37,965 bases of DNA from contig JAIBAK010000034.1 of NCBI GenBank assembly GCA_019695215.1, positions 1 to 37,965 on the forward strand, in the 5' to 3' direction. Position numbers and translations under genes: made by a program. Positions 8,902 through 17,610 of this stretch are shown piece by piece. The notes beneath the pieces are model-generated. The model did no database searches. It saw nothing but the letters and a program-made list of their open reading frames with translations, and was not told the origin of the DNA. Position 1 is the first letter of the stretch; every line of letters begins with the position of its first letter. Source of the stretch: Bacteroidia bacterium (GTDB taxonomy: Bacteria > Bacteroidota > Bacteroidia > UKL13-3).

Positions 8902-8909
8902 TAAAGATA
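8902..8909 (-). promoter_or_regulatory. Near-consensus -7 box for the AcpH-like gene
   Basis: Minus strand TATCTTTA differs from TAnnTTTG only at the last base and lies seven bases before the ATG at 8894. It also argues against the longer start in frame. Confidence 0.45.
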
Positions 8910-8987
8910 GGTATAATACCGGTTATGAAATGCCCGTAAATAAAGAAAGGGCATTGCTGCCCTTTCTTTATTGCATGAAATGCTAAA

Positions 8988-9386
8988 TTACTTTACATGC
9001 TTAGAAACAATCTTAGCAAGCTCGAACATAGAAATCTGTCCTTTGCCACCGAAAAGAACTTTCAGTTTTGCATCGGCATTAATCATTCTTCTGTTCTTCT
9101 TGTCCTGAAGACCGTTTTTCTTGATGTAGTTCCAAATTTGTTTAACGATCTCAGTCCTTGGTAGGGCTTTGGTTCCGATTACATCAGCAAGCGTAGCGCT
9201 TGGAGTTAATGGAGCCATGAAAGCTGCGTTTGGTTTTCTTGCAGTTTTCTTTTTAGGAGCTGCTTTCTTAGCTGCTTTTTTAGGAGCTGCTTTCTTAGCT
9301 GCTTTCTTTGGAGCCGCTTTCTTAGCAGCCTTTTTTGGAGCTGCTTTTTTAGCAGCTTTTTTTGCTTTTACTACTTTTTTTGCCAT
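8988..9386 (-). CDS. Histone H1-like protein with SWIB domain
   Basis: 132 residues in two parts. Residues 1-50 are a lysine/alanine/proline tail built from near-perfect copies of AKKAAPKK, like histone H1 tails, which should bind DNA without sequence preference. Residues 55-132 form a SWIB/MDM2-type domain: FMAPLTPSATLADVIGTKAL, then PRTEIVKQIWNYIKKNGLQD, then RRMINADAKLKVLFGGKGQI and FELAKIVSKHVK. Similar H1-tail plus SWIB fusions are known from Chlamydiae and Bacteroidota. It is likely an abundant nucleoid protein. Its promoter box is at 9420-9427, giving a leader of about 30 bases. Confidence 0.9.
   Translation of the reverse strand: MAKKVVKAKKAAKKAAPKKAAKKAAPKKAAKKAAPKKAAKKAAPKKKTARKPNAAFMAPLTPSATLADVIGTKALPRTEIVKQIWNYIKKNGLQDKKNRRMINADAKLKVLFGGKGQISMFELAKIVSKHVK
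9225..9380 (-). repeat. Tandem coding repeat in the H1-like tail
   Basis: The DNA repeats a roughly 24-27-base unit coding AKKAAPKKA about four times, with synonymous differences between units (for example tttttagga versus tctttggag on the plus strand). The copy number could vary by slippage or recombination. Confidence 0.7.
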
Positions 9387-9419
9387 GGGTTTAAACTTTT
9401 ATTCAGTTGATCTGATAGT

Positions 9420-9427
9420 CAAAAATA
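9420..9427 (-). promoter_or_regulatory. -7 promoter box of the H1-like gene
   Basis: Minus strand TATTTTTG fits TAnnTTTG exactly. The leader to the ATG at 9386 would be about 30 bases and contains an A-rich stretch (AATAAAAG). Confidence 0.5.
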
Positions 9428-10009
9428 CATCTTCATTGCAAATTTCATAGCGCTTGCAACAAAACAGTTTCCACATTTCTAAAAATAAATGTTATTAAAA
9501 TCGTACACCCCCCTATTGCAATATCCAATGAGAATTGGTTTAATTAAGGCTGTTTTCCCTGCGAAAAGTGGTTTTTCAACCGGTTTTTTCATTGATGAAC
9601 CGTTAGGAAAAACAAACACCATTCTCTTTACAAATCCTTGGAGAAGCCTGTGTTTTCAGTAGTTTCAGCGAATCTGTAAACTATAAACAGCTCTTTAATC
9701 AAAAGTAATTTCAAGTCATTTTTCAAACACCTTTTTTTCATTGGTAAATTCGCTTTGCCGCGCAGAATTTTCATTGGAGACAGCCCGTGTGCCCTGCTAA
9801 AAAAAAGTAATTTTTTCTTTTTAAAGCCCCTTTTCCCTCTAAAAACACCAGTTATCTACAATGAAAAACAGGAGCGGATTCAATTTCTGCAGTGAAAATA
9901 CGCCCTAATCGATGGGATTTACTGATAAAATATAGGGAAACCTCAATAAAAAATTGCTGCTTTACCTTATATATATAGGAGTACCTGTCGCTATTTGAGA
10001 AAAAGTATG
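9428..10009. other. Gene-poor AT-rich gap, no gene seen
   Basis: About 580 bases between divergent genes without a convincing ORF. CCAAT-GAGA-ATTGG at about 9525-9538 is a small inverted repeat. TTTTCATTG recurs near 9587, 9729 and 9768. GTTATCTACAA near 9850 is one base off a DnaA box but stands alone. Regulatory sites or an unrecognised small RNA could lie here; nothing specific is supported. Confidence 0.5.
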
Positions 10010-10036
10010 TTACTTTGACCTGCATAATTACTTCAT

Positions 10037-10396
10037 ATGAATAAAATAAAACCTGCCCATTTTATCACCCTTCTTGTATTGGGGGTATTTGGGTATATGG
10101 CCTACTACCTCGGCTTTTTTTGCCGGTACAATTACATTACCGCAATGATAGATCAGGATAAAGGCCGGATACGGATAATTGAATTCGGTAATCCGCCAGC
10201 CGACATAAGCAGGGATTCTCTTGCCGGGGCCTGGGGGTTTACCTTTGAAAAAACAGGCAAAATTCCTTCTATAGGCGAAAATAACGGTATCAATATCTAT
10301 AATAAAACCATGATAAGTTACCTGAAGCAAACCCATGGCATGGAATGGTGGCACAAGGTAAAGCACCAGTTCAGGGATTTAAAGAAAGACGAGTAA
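10037..10396 (+). CDS. Small single-pass membrane protein, unknown function
   Basis: 119 residues. An N-terminal membrane segment (about 9-28, HFITLLVLGVFGYMAYYLGF) is followed by a soluble part with DKGRIRIIEFGNPPADISRDS and a charged C-terminus (KVKHQFRDLKKDE). I do not recognise the family. TTACTTTG at 10010-10017 is close to the -7 consensus and lies 19 bases upstream of the ATG. The gene reads in the same direction as tyrS, with a separate tyrS promoter in between. Confidence 0.6.
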   Translation: MNKIKPAHFITLLVLGVFGYMAYYLGFFCRYNYITAMIDQDKGRIRIIEFGNPPADISRDSLAGAWGFTFEKTGKIPSIGENNGINIYNKTMISYLKQTHGMEWWHKVKHQFRDLKKDE

Positions 10397-10486
10397 ACCA
10401 CAAGGAGGCAATATTGTAATTTATTCAGCGAAACCACTCCTGCAAATATTCTTCGTTTTCTGTTTTATCGCATAAGGGTTAAAACC

Positions 10487-10494
10487 TATCTTTG
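10487..10494 (+). promoter_or_regulatory. tyrS -7 promoter box
   Basis: TATCTTTG fits TAnnTTTG exactly and is six bases before the tyrS ATG at 10501. Its final TTG creates a false in-frame start three codons upstream. Confidence 0.6.
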
Positions 10495-10500
10495 CCCGGT

Positions 10501-11793
10501 ATGAGTAAGGTGAAAAATTTCATAGAAGAATTACGCTGGAGGGGAATGCTCCACGATATGGTACCCGGTACCGAAGATATGCTTAATAAAGGCATGTGCA
10601 CCGGATATATTGGGTTTGACCCCACCTCCGACTCGCTGGGAGTAGGGAACCTGGTGCAGATAATGACACTGCTCCATTTTCAGCGGGCCGGGCATAAACC
10701 CGTTGCCCTTGTGGGCGGAGCCACCGGAATGGTAGGTGACCCATCGGGAAAAAGTGCTGAACGAAACCTCCTCTCAGAAGAATTACTTCAGCACAACCTC
10801 AGTTCTCAGAAAAAACAGCTGGAGAAATTTCTGGATTTTAACTGCGGAGAAAACGCTGCCCTGATAGTAAATAACTACGACTGGTTTAAGGAATTTAAAT
10901 TTCTGGATTTTATAAGAGAGGTAGGCAAGCATATTTCCATTAATTACATGCTTGCGAAAGATTCGGTAAAAAACAGACTCGAAAACGGAATGTCGTTTAC
11001 CGAATTCAGCTACCAGTTGGTGCAGGGATACGATTTTTACTACCTCTACCACCATCACGGAGTAAGGCTGCAAATGGGCGGCAGCGACCAATGGGGAAAT
11101 ATTGTAACCGGTACCGAATTACTAAGACGTAAGAGCAGCAGTGACGATGCATTTGCCCTTACCACCCCACTCATAAAAAAGGCTGACGGAACCAAATTCG
11201 GAAAAACCGAAAGCGGGAATATATGGCTCGACCCTAAAAAAACTTCTCCTTACAGGTTTTATCAGTTTTGGCTCAACGCAGGTGATGCCGATATAAAAAC
11301 CTACATGCGGATTTTCTCCCTCAAATCAAAGGAGGAAATAGAAGCCATGGAAACCGAACAGGATGCTGCCCCCCACCTGCGTACCATGCAAAAAGCGTTA
11401 GCAGCAGAGATTACCACAAGGGTGCATGGTGAACATGAATATAAAATGGCTGTTGAAGCCACCAATATTCTATTTGGCAATGCCACCACCGAGGCCCTGA
11501 AAGTTTTTAGCGAGTCGACCCTGCTTGATATTTTTGACGGATTGCCTCAGTTTGAAATACCCTTGTCGGTTATAGAAAATGGTATTCCAATCATCGATTT
11601 ACTGGCCGAAAAAACCAAAATTTTCCCTTCAAAAGGAGAAGCCCGAAAAATGATTCAGGGAGGCGGGGTAAGCCTGAATAAATTCAAAGTCGAAAATACC
11701 GAATTGACGGTTGCCCAATCGCAACTGATAAATGGTAAATACCTGCTTGTTCAAAAAGGGAAAAAGAATTATTTCCTGATTATCGCATCGTAA
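10501..11793 (+). CDS. tyrS: Tyrosyl-tRNA synthetase
   Basis: Class I aminoacyl-tRNA synthetase, 430 residues, charging tRNA-Tyr. Visible elements: [17 protein letters not shown] (HIGH region, residues 47-50), [21 protein letters not shown], the tyrosine-pocket region [32 protein letters not shown], the KMSKS-equivalent KFGKTESGN, and a C-terminal S4 RNA-binding domain ([19 protein letters not shown]). The HIGH motif reads GVGN, so both histidines are absent, which is odd (see findings). The start is the ATG at 10501, not the TTG at 10492 inside the promoter. The flavin reductase gene follows after 12 bases. Confidence 0.95.
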   Translation: MSKVKNFIEELRWRGMLHDMVPGTEDMLNKGMCTGYIGFDPTSDSLGVGNLVQIMTLLHFQRAGHKPVALVGGATGMVGDPSGKSAERNLLSEELLQHNLSSQKKQLEKFLDFNCGENAALIVNNYDWFKEFKFLDFIREVGKHISINYMLAKDSVKNRLENGMSFTEFSYQLVQGYDFYYLYHHHGVRLQMGGSDQWGNIVTGTELLRRKSSSDDAFALTTPLIKKADGTKFGKTESGNIWLDPKKTSPYRFYQFWLNAGDADIKTYMRIFSLKSKEEIEAMETEQDAAPHLRTMQKALAAEITTRVHGEHEYKMAVEATNILFGNATTEALKVFSESTLLDIFDGLPQFEIPLSVIENGIPIIDLLAEKTKIFPSKGEARKMIQGGGVSLNKFKVENTELTVAQSQLINGKYLLVQKGKKNYFLIIAS

Positions 11794-11805
11794 AATTCAA
11801 CGTTT

Positions 11806-12717
11806 ATGGAAACGCAGAACAAAGCCATAAGAAGCATTGACCCGAAGGAAATTCCGGTAGCCGAATTACAAACATTACTGCAAACGGCAATTGCCCCGCG
11901 ACCTATTTGTTTTGCCAGCACCATTGATAAAAATGGAATCCCCAACCTGAGTCCGTTTAGTTTTTTCAATATGTTCAGCACCAATCCACCGGTTTTTGTT
12001 TTTTCTCCGGCCCGCAGGGTTAGGGACAATACCATTAAACATACCCTCGAAAATGTGTATGAGGTGGCCGAAGTGGTAATTAATGTGGTGAACTACGATT
12101 TGGTTCAGCAGTGTTCGCTCAGCAGTACCGAGTATGAAAAAGGTGTGAACGAATTTGAAAAAGCCGGCCTCACCCCCCTTCCTTCCGAATTAATAAAACC
12201 TTATAGGGTTAAAGAATCTCCGGTGCAAATGGAGTGTAAGGTGAAACAGGTGATAGAACTGGGGCATACCCCTGGAGCCGGAAACCTTATTATTTGCGAA
12301 CTGCTGCGCCTGCACATTAACGAAAGTGTGTTGGATGAACGCGGACATATTAATCAGCATAAAATTGATCTGGTGGCCCGCCTTGGTGGCGACTGGTATT
12401 GCCGTGCATCTGGACCTGCCTTATTTGAAGTGGAAAAACCGTTACGAACAAAAGGAATGGGTGTTGACCGAATACCTGAACGAATACGCTACAGCCATTT
12501 TTTAACCGGAAATAATCTGGGCCAGCTTGGTAATGTGGAGGTGTTGCCCGATCGCGATGATATTGAAATCTACAAAAAAATAAATCTTGAACTTGCCTCT
12601 TTACTAAGGGAACAAATTCCGCATGAACAAATTGAAGAGCGGGCTCATATGCTTGCCAAAAAATACCTTGATGAAGGTAAAGTACCTGAAGCCTGGAAAA
12701 TTTTATTGGCAGTATAA
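11806..12717 (+). CDS. Flavin reductase-like FMN-binding protein
   Basis: 303 residues. The flavin reductase-like split-barrel is visible in the N-terminal two thirds: AIAPRPICFASTIDKNGIPNLSPFSFFNMFSTNPPVFVFSP (flavin-binding block), then VVNVVNYDLVQQCSLSS-type residues, then VQMECKVKQVIELG and NLIICELLRLHINE. Members bind FMN and act in electron transfer or as flavin reductases; the physiological substrate here is unknown. The last 100 residues are an extension often seen in Bacteroidota homologues. It lies 12 bases after tyrS and ends at the bidirectional terminator at 12731. Confidence 0.85.
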   Translation: METQNKAIRSIDPKEIPVAELQTLLQTAIAPRPICFASTIDKNGIPNLSPFSFFNMFSTNPPVFVFSPARRVRDNTIKHTLENVYEVAEVVINVVNYDLVQQCSLSSTEYEKGVNEFEKAGLTPLPSELIKPYRVKESPVQMECKVKQVIELGHTPGAGNLIICELLRLHINESVLDERGHINQHKIDLVARLGGDWYCRASGPALFEVEKPLRTKGMGVDRIPERIRYSHFLTGNNLGQLGNVEVLPDRDDIEIYKKINLELASLLREQIPHEQIEERAHMLAKKYLDEGKVPEAWKILLAV

Positions 12718-12730
12718 CCTGATGTAATAA

Positions 12731-12774
12731 AATTAAAACAGCCCGGCACAAATACATGTCGGGCTGTTTTAATT
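12731..12774. terminator. Bidirectional intrinsic terminator
   Basis: A perfect 15-bp inverted repeat (12731-12745 with 12760-12774) surrounds a 14-base loop. The GC-rich core GCCCG/CGGGC is flanked by A- and T-runs on both sides, so it can stop the flavin reductase transcript on the plus strand and the enoyl-CoA hydratase transcript on the minus strand. Confidence 0.9.
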
Positions 12775-12789
12775 TATAAGCGGGTAAAT

Positions 12790-13581
12790 TTATTTCCCCT
12801 GAAAATTGGCTTTACGTTTTTCGAGAAATGCCGTTGTGCCTTCAATAAAATCCTGTGTGCCGAAGAAATGACCGAATTCATTTATTTCAAGATGATTTCC
12901 ATCAACTCTCTTTTCGAAAAATGCATTTACACATTTAATTACACTGGCAATAGCCAAAGGAGCTTTTGCAGCTATTTTGGTAATAATCTCTTCGCTTTTG
13001 GCCATTAACTGATCTAATGGCACTACATGATTGACCAAACCAATGCGATGAGCCTCTTTGGCATCGATAATATCTCCGGTCATTAATAATTCCATTGCCC
13101 GACCTTTGCCCACCAAGAGTGTGAGACGTTGTGTTCCGGCATAACCGGGAGTGATACCAAGATTTACTTCTGGCTGACCAAATTTGGCATTTTCAGAAGC
13201 AACGCGCATATGGCAGGCCATGGCCAGTTCGCAACCTCCTCCTAAAGCAAATCCGTTTACGGCACCTATTACCGGTTTAGGGCAATTCTCGAGTGCATTT
13301 AATACGGCATGACCTTCTTCACTCATACGGGTTCCTTTTTCAACCGTAAAATTAGCGAACTCGGCAATATCTGCTCCGGCTGCAAATGCCTTAGGTCCGG
13401 CACCCGTGATAATAACTCCCTTTACCTCGTTATTTTCATAAATACTGAGGACTGCATTTTTTATATCAGTAAGGGTTTGGATATTGAGTGCATTCATTTT
13501 GGATTCTCTGTTAATGGTAACATAGAATACGTGATTGCGGATTTCTGTTAAAATTGTTTCGTACATGGTTTGCGTGCTCAT
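12790..13581 (-). CDS. Enoyl-CoA hydratase/isomerase family protein
   Basis: 263-residue crotonase. Oxyanion-hole blocks AFAAGADIAEF and NGFALGGGCELAMAC are present. Both hydratase glutamates are kept: the Glu of GGGCELAM and the Glu of FGQPEVNLGITPGYAGTQRL. The C-terminus FGTQDFIEGTTAFLEKRKANFQGK is typical of short-chain hydratases. It probably hydrates crotonyl-CoA-like substrates in fatty- or amino-acid breakdown. A near-consensus box TAAAGTTG (13609-13616, minus) could drive it separately from the B12 gene upstream. MSTQTM offers a second start at residue 6. Confidence 0.9.
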   Translation of the reverse strand: MSTQTMYETILTEIRNHVFYVTINRESKMNALNIQTLTDIKNAVLSIYENNEVKGVIITGAGPKAFAAGADIAEFANFTVEKGTRMSEEGHAVLNALENCPKPVIGAVNGFALGGGCELAMACHMRVASENAKFGQPEVNLGITPGYAGTQRLTLLVGKGRAMELLMTGDIIDAKEAHRIGLVNHVVPLDQLMAKSEEIITKIAAKAPLAIASVIKCVNAFFEKRVDGNHLEINEFGHFFGTQDFIEGTTAFLEKRKANFQGK

Positions 13582-13645
13582 TTGAATGAAAGTTTGTTAA
13601 AATCTGCGCAACTTTAGAGCAAGCGCAATTAAAAAGAAAATAAAA

Positions 13646-14053
13646 TCAAAACTTTCTGTGCACAGTCACCCATTCGCGTATATAATCCGCTATTTCATGG
13701 GTATTGGCGCCAGGGGCAAACAACTTACCCACACCGGATTTGCTCAATTCTTCCATATCCTCGTCCGGAATAATTCCTCCTCCGGTCAATAATACGTCAT
13801 CTAATTGCTTTTGCTTCATTAAATCGAGCACTTTAGGGAAAACGGTATTGTGTGCACCTGATAAAATACTAATTCCAATAGCATCCACGTCTTCCTGCAA
13901 AGCTGCATTCACCACCATTTCGGGGGTTTGCCGCAGTCCGGTGTAAATTACTTCCATTCCAGCATCGCGCAGGGCTGTAGCAATTACCTTCGCACCGCGG
14001 TCGTGACCATCAAGTCCAACCTTGGCTACTAAAACACGTATGGGTCGGTTCAT
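13646..14053 (-). CDS. Stand-alone B12-binding domain (methylmalonyl-CoA mutase small-subunit type)
   Basis: 135 residues, a complete cobalamin-binding fold of the acyl-CoA mutase type. The DxHxxG motif is in [15 protein letters not shown] (His is the lower axial cobalt ligand), followed by [11 protein letters not shown] and [16 protein letters not shown] and [14 protein letters not shown]. In known enzymes this subunit pairs with a large mutase subunit (methylmalonyl-, isobutyryl- or hydroxyisobutyryl-CoA mutase). No large subunit is in this window. The start overlaps the stop of the lipoprotein gene (ATGA), so translation is probably coupled. The enoyl-CoA hydratase follows on the same strand, which fits acyl-CoA metabolism. 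Confidence 0.9.
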   Translation of the reverse strand: MNRPIRVLVAKVGLDGHDRGAKVIATALRDAGMEVIYTGLRQTPEMVVNAALQEDVDAIGISILSGAHNTVFPKVLDLMKQKQLDDVLLTGGGIIPDEDMEELSKSGVGKLFAPGANTHEIADYIREWVTVHRKF

Positions 14054-14589
14054 TGGCTTATTTTTTTAATTTCAATACCGGGGTGTTTCTTTATAACCTT
14101 TACATAATATTTGAGCAATTGCTCCTCATTCATCCTGTAAACAATATCACTGTCATGTACCGGCAGTCGCTCCAGGTATTTACGTAAAGGCAATTTACGT
14201 CCGTTGGCCACAATTGGTCGGGTAGTAATTGCCCCTTTCCCGTCAGGTTCGGCAACAAAAACATACCAATATTTAACATAAGAATTAGTGACTGAAATAA
14301 AATAATGCCCATTATACTGACTCAGGATTACACTATCGCCCATACCGGTGCGCGTAGTGCCATCGGGCTTCACCATTTCCCACCAGGTAGGGCCTATTCG
14401 TAATCCGGTTGAATCTTCTTTATCCATTAATTTTTCAGGAACCACTTGTTTGTAGTAACCCTGAAATTCGCCAGGAATCTCGTTTAATTTTACTCCCGGA
14501 AAACGATCAAATTTTGCCAGAGAGCAGGCACTTAGCAGACAAACGAACAATAAAAATAATCCTCCGTTACGCATGAATCTGTATTTCAT
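14050..14589 (-). CDS. Lipoprotein of unknown function
   Basis: Up to 179 residues. The N-terminus has a lipoprotein signal ([10 protein letters not shown], lipobox Cys at residue 22 of the longer form). Starts at 14589 (MKYRFMRN) or 14574 (MRNGG) both work; they overlap the gltX 3' end by 23 or 8 bases. The body is beta-rich ([33 protein letters not shown]). I do not recognise the family. It sits between gltX and the B12-binding gene with overlaps on both sides, so the three genes are most likely one transcript. Confidence 0.75.
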   Translation of the reverse strand: MKYRFMRNGGLFLLFVCLLSACSLAKFDRFPGVKLNEIPGEFQGYYKQVVPEKLMDKEDSTGLRIGPTWWEMVKPDGTTRTGMGDSVILSQYNGHYFISVTNSYVKYWYVFVAEPDGKGAITTRPIVANGRKLPLRKYLERLPVHDSDIVYRMNEEQLLKYYVKVIKKHPGIEIKKISQ

Positions 14590-16105
14590 TTATTGCACGT
14601 TCCATTCGGCTTACCACCCGGTCTTTTCCCAGTAACTCTACCGTTTCAAAAATAGGAGCACCCGCTCCCACACCCGAAACGCTTAGTCTGAATACCTGCA
14701 ACACATCTTTGCTTTGAAGATTTTGTTCGGTAAGTGTTTCATTAAACAATTTCTCGGTTTCAGCAGCGGTAAATATGGCTGATTGATTAAACTTATCTCT
14801 TAAACTGCTGATGAAAGCCGGTACAAAATCCTTCCATCTTTTCTTTACCACTTCCTCATCAAATTTTAGCGGTTCAATAAAAAAGTAAGAACCCAGTTCC
14901 CAGATTTCCTTTGGAAAATTCACCTTTTCCTTCATCAGTCCGCAAACTTTTGCTGTATACTCATCATCGGCTTTTATGTTATGTGCGAGCAAAACCGGTT
15001 TGAGCCGTTCGGCTATATCATTATTATCGCGTTGACGGAGGTATTGCTGGTTGAACCATCGGGCTTTATTTTGATCAAATTTAGCCCCGTGTTTACTCAC
15101 ACGTTCTATTGAAAAAGCCTGTATAAGTTCTTCTTTTGTGAATACCTCCTGGGTAGTTCCTCCATTCCAACCTAATAAAGCCAGCATATTAACTACTGCC
15201 TCGCTGAAATAACCTGTTTCGCGGTATCCCGATGAAACTTCTCCGGTTGAGGGATCCTTCCATTCAAGAGGAAAAACCGGAAAGCCCAAACGGTCGCCAT
15301 CGCGTTTACTTAATTTACCGTTTCCTTCAGGCTTAAGCAAAAGCGGCAAATGCGCAAACTGAGGCATCACTTCTTCCCATCCAAGGTATCGATAAAGTAA
15401 TACATGCAGCGGTGCACTTGGCAGCCATTCTTCTCCACGTATTACATGCGTAGTTTGCATCAGGTAATCATCCACCACATTGGCCAGATGGTAAGTAGGC
15501 ATCCCGTCACTTTTATACAATACCTTGTCGTCCATTTGAGAAGTGCTAACGCTCACCCACCCGCGTATCATATCCTGAAATTTCACTTCTTCTTTTTTAG
15601 GAAGTTTTATACGGATAACATAAGATTCGCCACTGTTGATACGTTTGGTTACTTCATCTTCACTAAGGGTGAGCGAATTTTTCATAGCCATGCGGGTAAT
15701 GGCATCATATTGCGAAGCTATATTGGATGCCTTTAAACGCTCGCGCATTGCTTCCAGTTCTTCGGCTGTATCAAATGCGTAATAAGCATGACCCGATGCC
15801 AGTAATTTATCGGCATATTCGCGGTATAAATGCTTACGCTCACTTTGCCTGTAAGGAGCAAATGGGCCATCCCCAAAACCAACTCCTTCGTTGGGCTCAA
15901 TTCCTACCCATTTCAATGCCTCTATAATGTAGTTTTCGGCCCCCGGCACGTAACGGGTTTGGTCGGTATCTTCAATGCGAAGAATAAAATCACCTCCGTG
16001 TTTGCGGGCAAACAAATAATTATACAATGCGGTGCGCACTCCGCCAATATGCAGAGGCCCTGTGGGACTTGGGGCAAAACGTACTCTTACTCTCCTGTCT
16101 GTCAT
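14567..16105 (-). CDS. gltX: Glutamyl-tRNA synthetase
   Basis: 512-residue class I synthetase. The HIGH motif is in RFAPSPTGPLHIGGVRTALYN, followed by GGDFILRIEDTDQ; the DVLY-RSDGxPTYHLANVVDD-like middle block is present, as is the KMSKS-type KLSKRDGDRLGFPVFPLEW. The C-terminal anticodon-binding domain is complete, ending [13 protein letters not shown]. It charges tRNA-Glu and, if the organism lacks a GlnRS, also tRNA-Gln. The promoter box is at 16114-16121, eight bases before the ATG. The downstream lipoprotein gene overlaps its 3' end. Confidence 0.95.
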   Translation of the reverse strand: MTDRRVRVRFAPSPTGPLHIGGVRTALYNYLFARKHGGDFILRIEDTDQTRYVPGAENYIIEALKWVGIEPNEGVGFGDGPFAPYRQSERKHLYREYADKLLASGHAYYAFDTAEELEAMRERLKASNIASQYDAITRMAMKNSLTLSEDEVTKRINSGESYVIRIKLPKKEEVKFQDMIRGWVSVSTSQMDDKVLYKSDGMPTYHLANVVDDYLMQTTHVIRGEEWLPSAPLHVLLYRYLGWEEVMPQFAHLPLLLKPEGNGKLSKRDGDRLGFPVFPLEWKDPSTGEVSSGYRETGYFSEAVVNMLALLGWNGGTTQEVFTKEELIQAFSIERVSKHGAKFDQNKARWFNQQYLRQRDNNDIAERLKPVLLAHNIKADDEYTAKVCGLMKEKVNFPKEIWELGSYFFIEPLKFDEEVVKKRWKDFVPAFISSLRDKFNQSAIFTAAETEKLFNETLTEQNLQSKDVLQVFRLSVSGVGAGAPIFETVELLGKDRVVSRMERAINEIQIHA

Positions 16106-16113
16106 AACAGGCG

Positions 16114-16121
16114 CAAAGATA
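16114..16121 (-). promoter_or_regulatory. gltX -7 promoter box
   Basis: Minus strand TATCTTTG, a full match to TAnnTTTG, eight bases before the gltX ATG at 16105. Confidence 0.6.
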
Positions 16122-16221
16122 ATATTCTGACTGAAAGTTAGACGTGAAAAAACTATTGATAAGATGGCAAACTACCGCAAATACAGGAATGTGGCGGCCG
16201 GCTTAAATATTCAGTAATTAA

Positions 16222-16902
16222 TTAAGCAATAATGCTCTCAAACAAAGCGGCTCCGTCAAAATTATAGAGTAATTCAGAAGCTGCCCTTTCCGGATGAGGC
16301 ATCATCCCGAAAACATTACGGCCTTCATTACATACACCGGCAATATTTTCCAATGAGCCATTGGGATTGGCATCGGCAGTAATATTCCCGTTTTCATCGC
16401 AATACCTGAAAATAACCTGACGGTTCTCATTCAGTTTTTTCATGGTAGAGGCATCGGCATAATACCTTCCCTCGCCATGAGCAATAGGAATTTTAAGGGC
16501 CTTATCAGGATTAATATTCCGGGTAATAAGTAAATCGGTATTTTCACACTTAAGATGCACATTGCTGCACAAAAAGCGGGTATGGTCGTTTCGCAATAAA
16601 GCTCCCGGTAATAATCCGGCTTCGCATAATATCTGAAAGCCATTACAAATACCCATAACATATCCGCCTTTGCCGGCAAATTCTATAACGCTTTGCATAA
16701 TGGGCGATAAACGGGCAATAGCCCCCGATCGCAGGTAATCTCCGTAGGAAAATCCCCCGGGAAGTAAAACAAAATCGCATCCCTTGAGATCGGTATCTTT
16801 ATGCCAAAGCTTTTCAACAGGCTGGTTGCTATACTCCTGTAATACATTTATGGCATCCTGATCACAATTGGAGCCCGGAAAAATTACTACGCCAAATTTC
16901 AT
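16222..16902 (-). CDS. purQ: Phosphoribosylformylglycinamidine synthase, glutaminase subunit
   Basis: 226 residues. Supplies ammonia from glutamine to PurL for FGAM formation in purine synthesis. The start is the ATG at 16900-16902 ([17 protein letters not shown]), the usual N-terminus; the longer frame adds 15 unrelated residues. Class I amidotransferase residues are visible: [14 protein letters not shown], the nucleophile Cys in GICNGFQIL, and the His/Glu pair in [20 protein letters not shown] and [11 protein letters not shown] are further PurQ signatures. The promoter box is at 16945-16952, giving a leader of about 40 bases. No purL or purS is nearby in the window. Confidence 0.95.
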   Translation of the reverse strand: MKFGVVIFPGSNCDQDAINVLQEYSNQPVEKLWHKDTDLKGCDFVLLPGGFSYGDYLRSGAIARLSPIMQSVIEFAGKGGYVMGICNGFQILCEAGLLPGALLRNDHTRFLCSNVHLKCENTDLLITRNINPDKALKIPIAHGEGRYYADASTMKKLNENRQVIFRYCDENGNITADANPNGSLENIAGVCNEGRNVFGMMPHPERAASELLYNFDGAALFESIIA

Positions 16903-16944
16903 GGTTAAATTTATTGAAACTGAAAACGACCCGTTATCAGGTTT

Positions 16945-16952
16945 CAAAGGTA
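16945..16952 (-). promoter_or_regulatory. purQ -7 promoter box
   Basis: Minus strand TACCTTTG fits TAnnTTTG exactly, about 43 bases before the purQ ATG. Confidence 0.5.
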
Positions 16953-17054
16953 AAAGGTAAAACTGAACTATGAAAACGGAAGCAACACGATTTCTTCACA
17001 TCTTTTAGTCCAAAAGAAATTTAACCTGGTGGCTAAACTTTAGGCGCAGGTTAA

Positions 17055-17462
17055 TTACTTCACAACCAATCTGTCTTTCCCATCAAACCAGGGAGCTTGA
17101 ATGGAAATTACTTTGAGAGGCACCGCAGAGGTTACTTTAACGCTATGCCTTTTTTGCATAGGCACAAAAATGAAATCCCCTTTCTTAATCGGAAATGTTT
17201 TCCCGTCAAGCGTCATTAATCCGGTACCAGCCAGCACATAAATATGTTCGCTGTGCTCATCGTGAAAATGGTTTTTCACTTCATCTTTAATAAAAAGCAA
17301 AAAACTAGTGACCAGCGTATCGCCATACAACCTCACCGAATACACATGATCATACGCTGCCGGGGCTTTTACCGTATCAAGGTTTTGCCACGTTGATTGT
17401 GCCCCGGCCTTCTGAAAGCCAAGAGCGGTAAGCAGGAGAAATAAGGGTACTACTTTGATCAT
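17055..17462 (-). CDS. Secreted cupin-domain protein
   Basis: 135 residues with a signal peptide (MIKVVPLFLLLTALGFQKAGAQ). The rest is a single cupin_2 barrel: HFHDEHSEHIYVLAGTGLMTLDG carries the first metal motif (His, His, Glu, His) and FVPMQKRHSVKVTS carries the second histidine. Periplasmic or exported cupins of this type have diverse roles and the substrate cannot be told. It follows the pilus-like operon on the same strand after about 150 bases and is probably independent of it. Confidence 0.8.
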   Translation of the reverse strand: MIKVVPLFLLLTALGFQKAGAQSTWQNLDTVKAPAAYDHVYSVRLYGDTLVTSFLLFIKDEVKNHFHDEHSEHIYVLAGTGLMTLDGKTFPIKKGDFIFVPMQKRHSVKVTSAVPLKVISIQAPWFDGKDRLVVK

Positions 17463-17610
17463 AGCATGTTTATTTAATTCCCTAAAATTAAGTTAAAGTA
17501 TTGACTATAAAAAATTTCGTGCTATTTGTCATCAACATATGACGTGTGGATTGTACACTTTCACCACAAACAGACCATAAACCGGGCTTATCTGCCCCTT
17601 CCGCTGGGCA

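Noticed and set aside
9169..9450. Plus-strand ORF rich in Ala, Phe and Leu
   Set aside because: It is the antisense reading of the lysine/alanine repeat of the H1-like gene.
9428..10009. Possible replication origin
   Set aside because: Only one imperfect DnaA-like site near 9850 and no dnaA, dnaN or gyr genes nearby.
17463..17610. Terminator after the usher-like gene (TGCCC/GGGCA near 17595-17615)
   Set aside because: A five-base stem without a following T-run on the minus strand; too weak to call.
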